Origin: Lacticaseibacillus pantheris DSM 15945 = JCM 12539 = NBRC 106106
Lineage (GTDB): Bacteria > Bacillota > Bacilli > Lactobacillales > Lactobacillaceae
DNA: 37,197 nt
NCBI RefSeq assembly: GCF_001311175.1
Contig: NZ_BBAI01000022.1
Span: forward strand, 1-37,197
Direction: 5' to 3'
Each line of letters opens with the position of its first letter. Position 1 is the stretch's first letter. The translations under genes were made by a program, and so were the position numbers. Under the pieces are notes generated by a model, which worked only from the letters and a program-made list of their open reading frames with translations, made no database searches and was not told the DNA's origin. This document shows positions 35,546-37,197 of this stretch, one piece after another.

Positions 35546-36069
35546 TGAAAATTCTGGTGGCAAGTGATACGCACGGTGATGCGCTGGTGTTGCAGGAGTT
35601 ACTAACGGAATATCCGCACATGGACGGCTACTTTTACTGTGGTGATTCGGAACTCCGGGCGAGTGATCCGGTCTTTGATACTTGGCGCGCTGTTCAGGGC
35701 AACATGGATTTTGATCCAGGCTTTCCGATGACGCTAACGGTTCCCGTGGGGGCGCACACGGCATTTATGGCCCATGGGCACAAATATGCCGTCGGTTGGC
35801 GGCGGGATGAGTTGGTCGCCGCCGGGGTGGCTGCCGGGGCGGATATCATTTTGTACGGTCATACCCACGTCGCGTTGGCCGAGGTCCATCAGAATGTTCT
35901 GGTGGTTAATCCCGGCAGTATTAGCCAACCACGTGGCGACCTGGCACCGCTGGGGGGGATGTACGCGGTGGTCACGGTTGATGATGATGGGCGCCGGGTA
36001 GAATACGGCACCCGGACGCGCGGACTGATACCGAAGCTCACACGCACGTTTCCCGTTGGGTCGGAATGA
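35545..36069 (+). CDS. YfcE/MJ0936-type metallophosphoesterase
   Basis: 174 residues, intact. MKILVASDTHGD gives the first metal ligands (DxH), YFYCGDSE (GD), VQGNMD (GN), MAHGHKY (GH) and YGHTHVA (GHTH) complete the calcineurin-like set. Manganese-dependent phosphodiesterase; the physiological substrate is unknown. GTG start at 35545 shares its first base with the xtp stop TAG; GGAGG lies at about 35533-35537. Confidence 0.92.
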   Translation: MKILVASDTHGDALVLQELLTEYPHMDGYFYCGDSELRASDPVFDTWRAVQGNMDFDPGFPMTLTVPVGAHTAFMAHGHKYAVGWRRDELVAAGVAAGADIILYGHTHVALAEVHQNVLVVNPGSISQPRGDLAPLGGMYAVVTVDDDGRRVEYGTRTRGLIPKLTRTFPVGSE

Positions 36070-36080
36070 TACTATGTATA

Positions 36081-36116
36081 CAAAAACCTGGTAGCAATTA
36101 CGCTACCAGGTTTTTA
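36081..36116. terminator. Bidirectional terminator
   Basis: AAAAACCTGGTAGC, loop AATTAC, GCTACCAGGTTTTT. It serves the murI-xtp-phosphatase unit and the facing glpF gene. Confidence 0.92.
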
Positions 36117-36128
36117 TGTGGGGGTGTA

Positions 36129-36861
36129 TTACTTCATAAATACGCCTTTGTACAGAAGAATGGCACAGATGCTGGCCAAAGTTGGTGCCAGCACTGGTAC
36201 CCATGAGTAGCCCCAGTCGGAACTGCCTTTGTGCTTCAGGGGCAGAAGGGCATGCACGATGCGGGGACCGAGGTCACGGGCCGGATTCAAAGCGGGGCCG
36301 GTGGGACCGCCGACACTAGCAACCAGCGTTAACACGAGGAAGCCCAGTGCGAGGTGGGCGGTACCCAGGTTGTTCTGGAAGAACGGCGCCTTGGTAATTC
36401 CCAGCGCGCCGAAGAACAGGATGAACGACCCCACAAACTCGTTGACAAAGCCGTTGAGCTTGCTCTTGCTGGCACTGATGGTGCTAAACGTGCCCAGGAT
36501 GTGCTGTGGGTTGGTGGTCATGTCGTAGTGGGGCTTGTACGCCGCCACGACTATCAGCTGGCCCACGATGGCACCGGCGAATTGCACCAAAATGTAGGGG
36601 AGCACTTCACTCCAACTGAAGAGTCCGGCTACGGCCAAGCCAATCGTAAACGCTGTTGATGTGGTTCCCGGAGATGGAACCGAACAGCAACGCGGGGATC
36701 ATGACCCCGCAGCCGTAACCAAAGGCGATGACGAGCCAATCGGAGCCGTTCCCCTTGGTACCTTTGAGATCCACGTTGGCTACCGAGCCGTTGCCCAAAA
36801 TCACCATGATTGCCGTACCAATGAATTCGGCAATCAGGCGCGTTCCTAATGCATATGTCAC
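36129..36861 (-). CDS. glpF: Glycerol facilitator/aquaporin (one frame shift)
   Basis: MIP-family channel, six membrane spans and two half-helices. The second NPA box is GPALNPARDLGPR; the first is hidden by a frame change near 36650. The reading AACA there fits AACCCA with two C lost, which gives SGNHINPAFTIGLAVAG, a normal first NPA box. Restored length is 244 residues. The Asp after the second NPA box (NPARD) is the mark of aquaglyceroporins, which pass glycerol and small solutes. Start GTG 36861 has GGAGGAT about six bases upstream. Confidence 0.93.
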
Positions 36862-36929
36862 AAGAAAATCCTCCTTGGAGTCGTTAAGTAAATAGTTAAT
36901 ATCTTATGTAATGATTCGCAAACTTTAAT

Positions 36930-36958
36930 AGTGTACCAGAATTTGCGGTTGGTGTCAT
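36930..36958 (-). promoter_or_regulatory. glpF promoter
   Basis: On the minus strand, ATGACA (36958-36953), 17 bases, TACACT (36935-36930). Confidence 0.65.
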
Positions 36959-36999
36959 GCCCGTACAAAATATTGGCCAATTTGCGTTGGTTAGTCCCG

Positions 37000-37197
37000 G
37001 TTGGCGGCGTCGGTCGGGCCGGTGAGCTGCGGCTTTCGTGGGGCGCTCCATGGTAATCCACTGCTAGGGCGAAGGCTGGGTGGTTACGAACGCGCGGGTG
37101 GCCTTTGGGACTGCGGCTTACGTGCCCTACGCCGTAGGTTGCTACACCCGCACGCTCCGGCCGTCCCGGCCTCCCGCGGATTTTAGAGCCCGAAAAA
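37000..37197 (-). repeat. Structured repeat P12 (type A end with type B core), cut by window end
   Basis: Bases 37000-37075 match the start of P1 and supply its missing outer part; CTCCATGGT (37046-37054) is ACCATGGAG on the minus strand. From 37076 the sequence instead follows P8 (CGGGTGGCCTTTGGGACTGC, then CTACGCCGTAGG and ACCCGCACGCTCC). It then ends with CCGGCCGTCCCGGCC and CTCCCGCG as in P4. It therefore links types A, B and C as variants of one family. The right arm is outside the window. Confidence 0.8.

Overview
The window looks like chromosomal DNA of a GC-rich member of the Lactobacillaceae (Bacillota). The gene order alaS-ireB-ruvX-DUF1292-cvpA-mutS2-trxA-DUF2507-murI-xtp-metallophosphatase is the usual Lactobacillales arrangement. 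Shine-Dalgarno sites are strong (AGGAGG type), TTG and GTG starts are common, there is a T-box in front of alaS, and one amino-acid transporter is a fused binding-protein/permease of the lactic-acid-bacterial kind. The species was not identified. No tRNA, rRNA, CRISPR array, prophage or intact insertion sequence was recognised.

Layout. 1-911: two structured repeats. 912-3079: a DtxR-type metal regulator and zwf. 3265-5135: a DJ-1/PfpI protein and an Old Yellow Enzyme, translationally coupled, behind a promoter with a dyad operator. 5188-5897: a GntR/UTRA regulator facing them. 5997-6509: a pair of structured repeats. 6520-7305: deoC with an operator-rich promoter. 7367-12605 (minus): argF-carA-carB, one operon. 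12901-17766 (plus): argG, a repeat pair, argH, then a fused amino-acid ABC transporter overlapping argH. 18033-20625: NmrA-type oxidoreductase, Rrf2 regulator, dinB. 20649-21543: repeats. 21626-23960: nrnA-like phosphoesterase and cshB-like helicase. 23961-24828: a repeat pair. 24826-27763: promoter, T-box and alaS. 27765-36069: the housekeeping block. 36129-36861 (minus): glpF. 37000-37197: another repeat, cut by the window end.

How the genes work together. argF, carA, carB, argG and argH together turn ornithine, glutamine, bicarbonate and aspartate into arginine. The two arms are divergently transcribed from a 295-bp AT-rich region with ARG-box-like half sites, and the transporter fused to the end of the argGH arm suggests import of an amino acid linked to the same pathway.

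Two features dominate. First, at least 25 single- or double-base frame shifts break 16 of 29 protein genes; nearly all fall in short homopolymers, and every gene can be restored to full family length, so I read them as uncorrected long-read sequencing errors and annotate the genes as whole. Second, the intergenic regions carry about eleven 180-300-base structured repeats. Most share a cloverleaf-like plan: a long basal stem and three inner arms. The basal stems differ in sequence from copy to copy yet stay self-complementary, and nearly all keep one asymmetric internal loop, ACC(N0-2)GGAG, on the 3' strand. They occur as pairs in minus-then-plus order in every one of the five intergenic regions that hold two. 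I do not recognise this family; it is the best candidate here for something undescribed.
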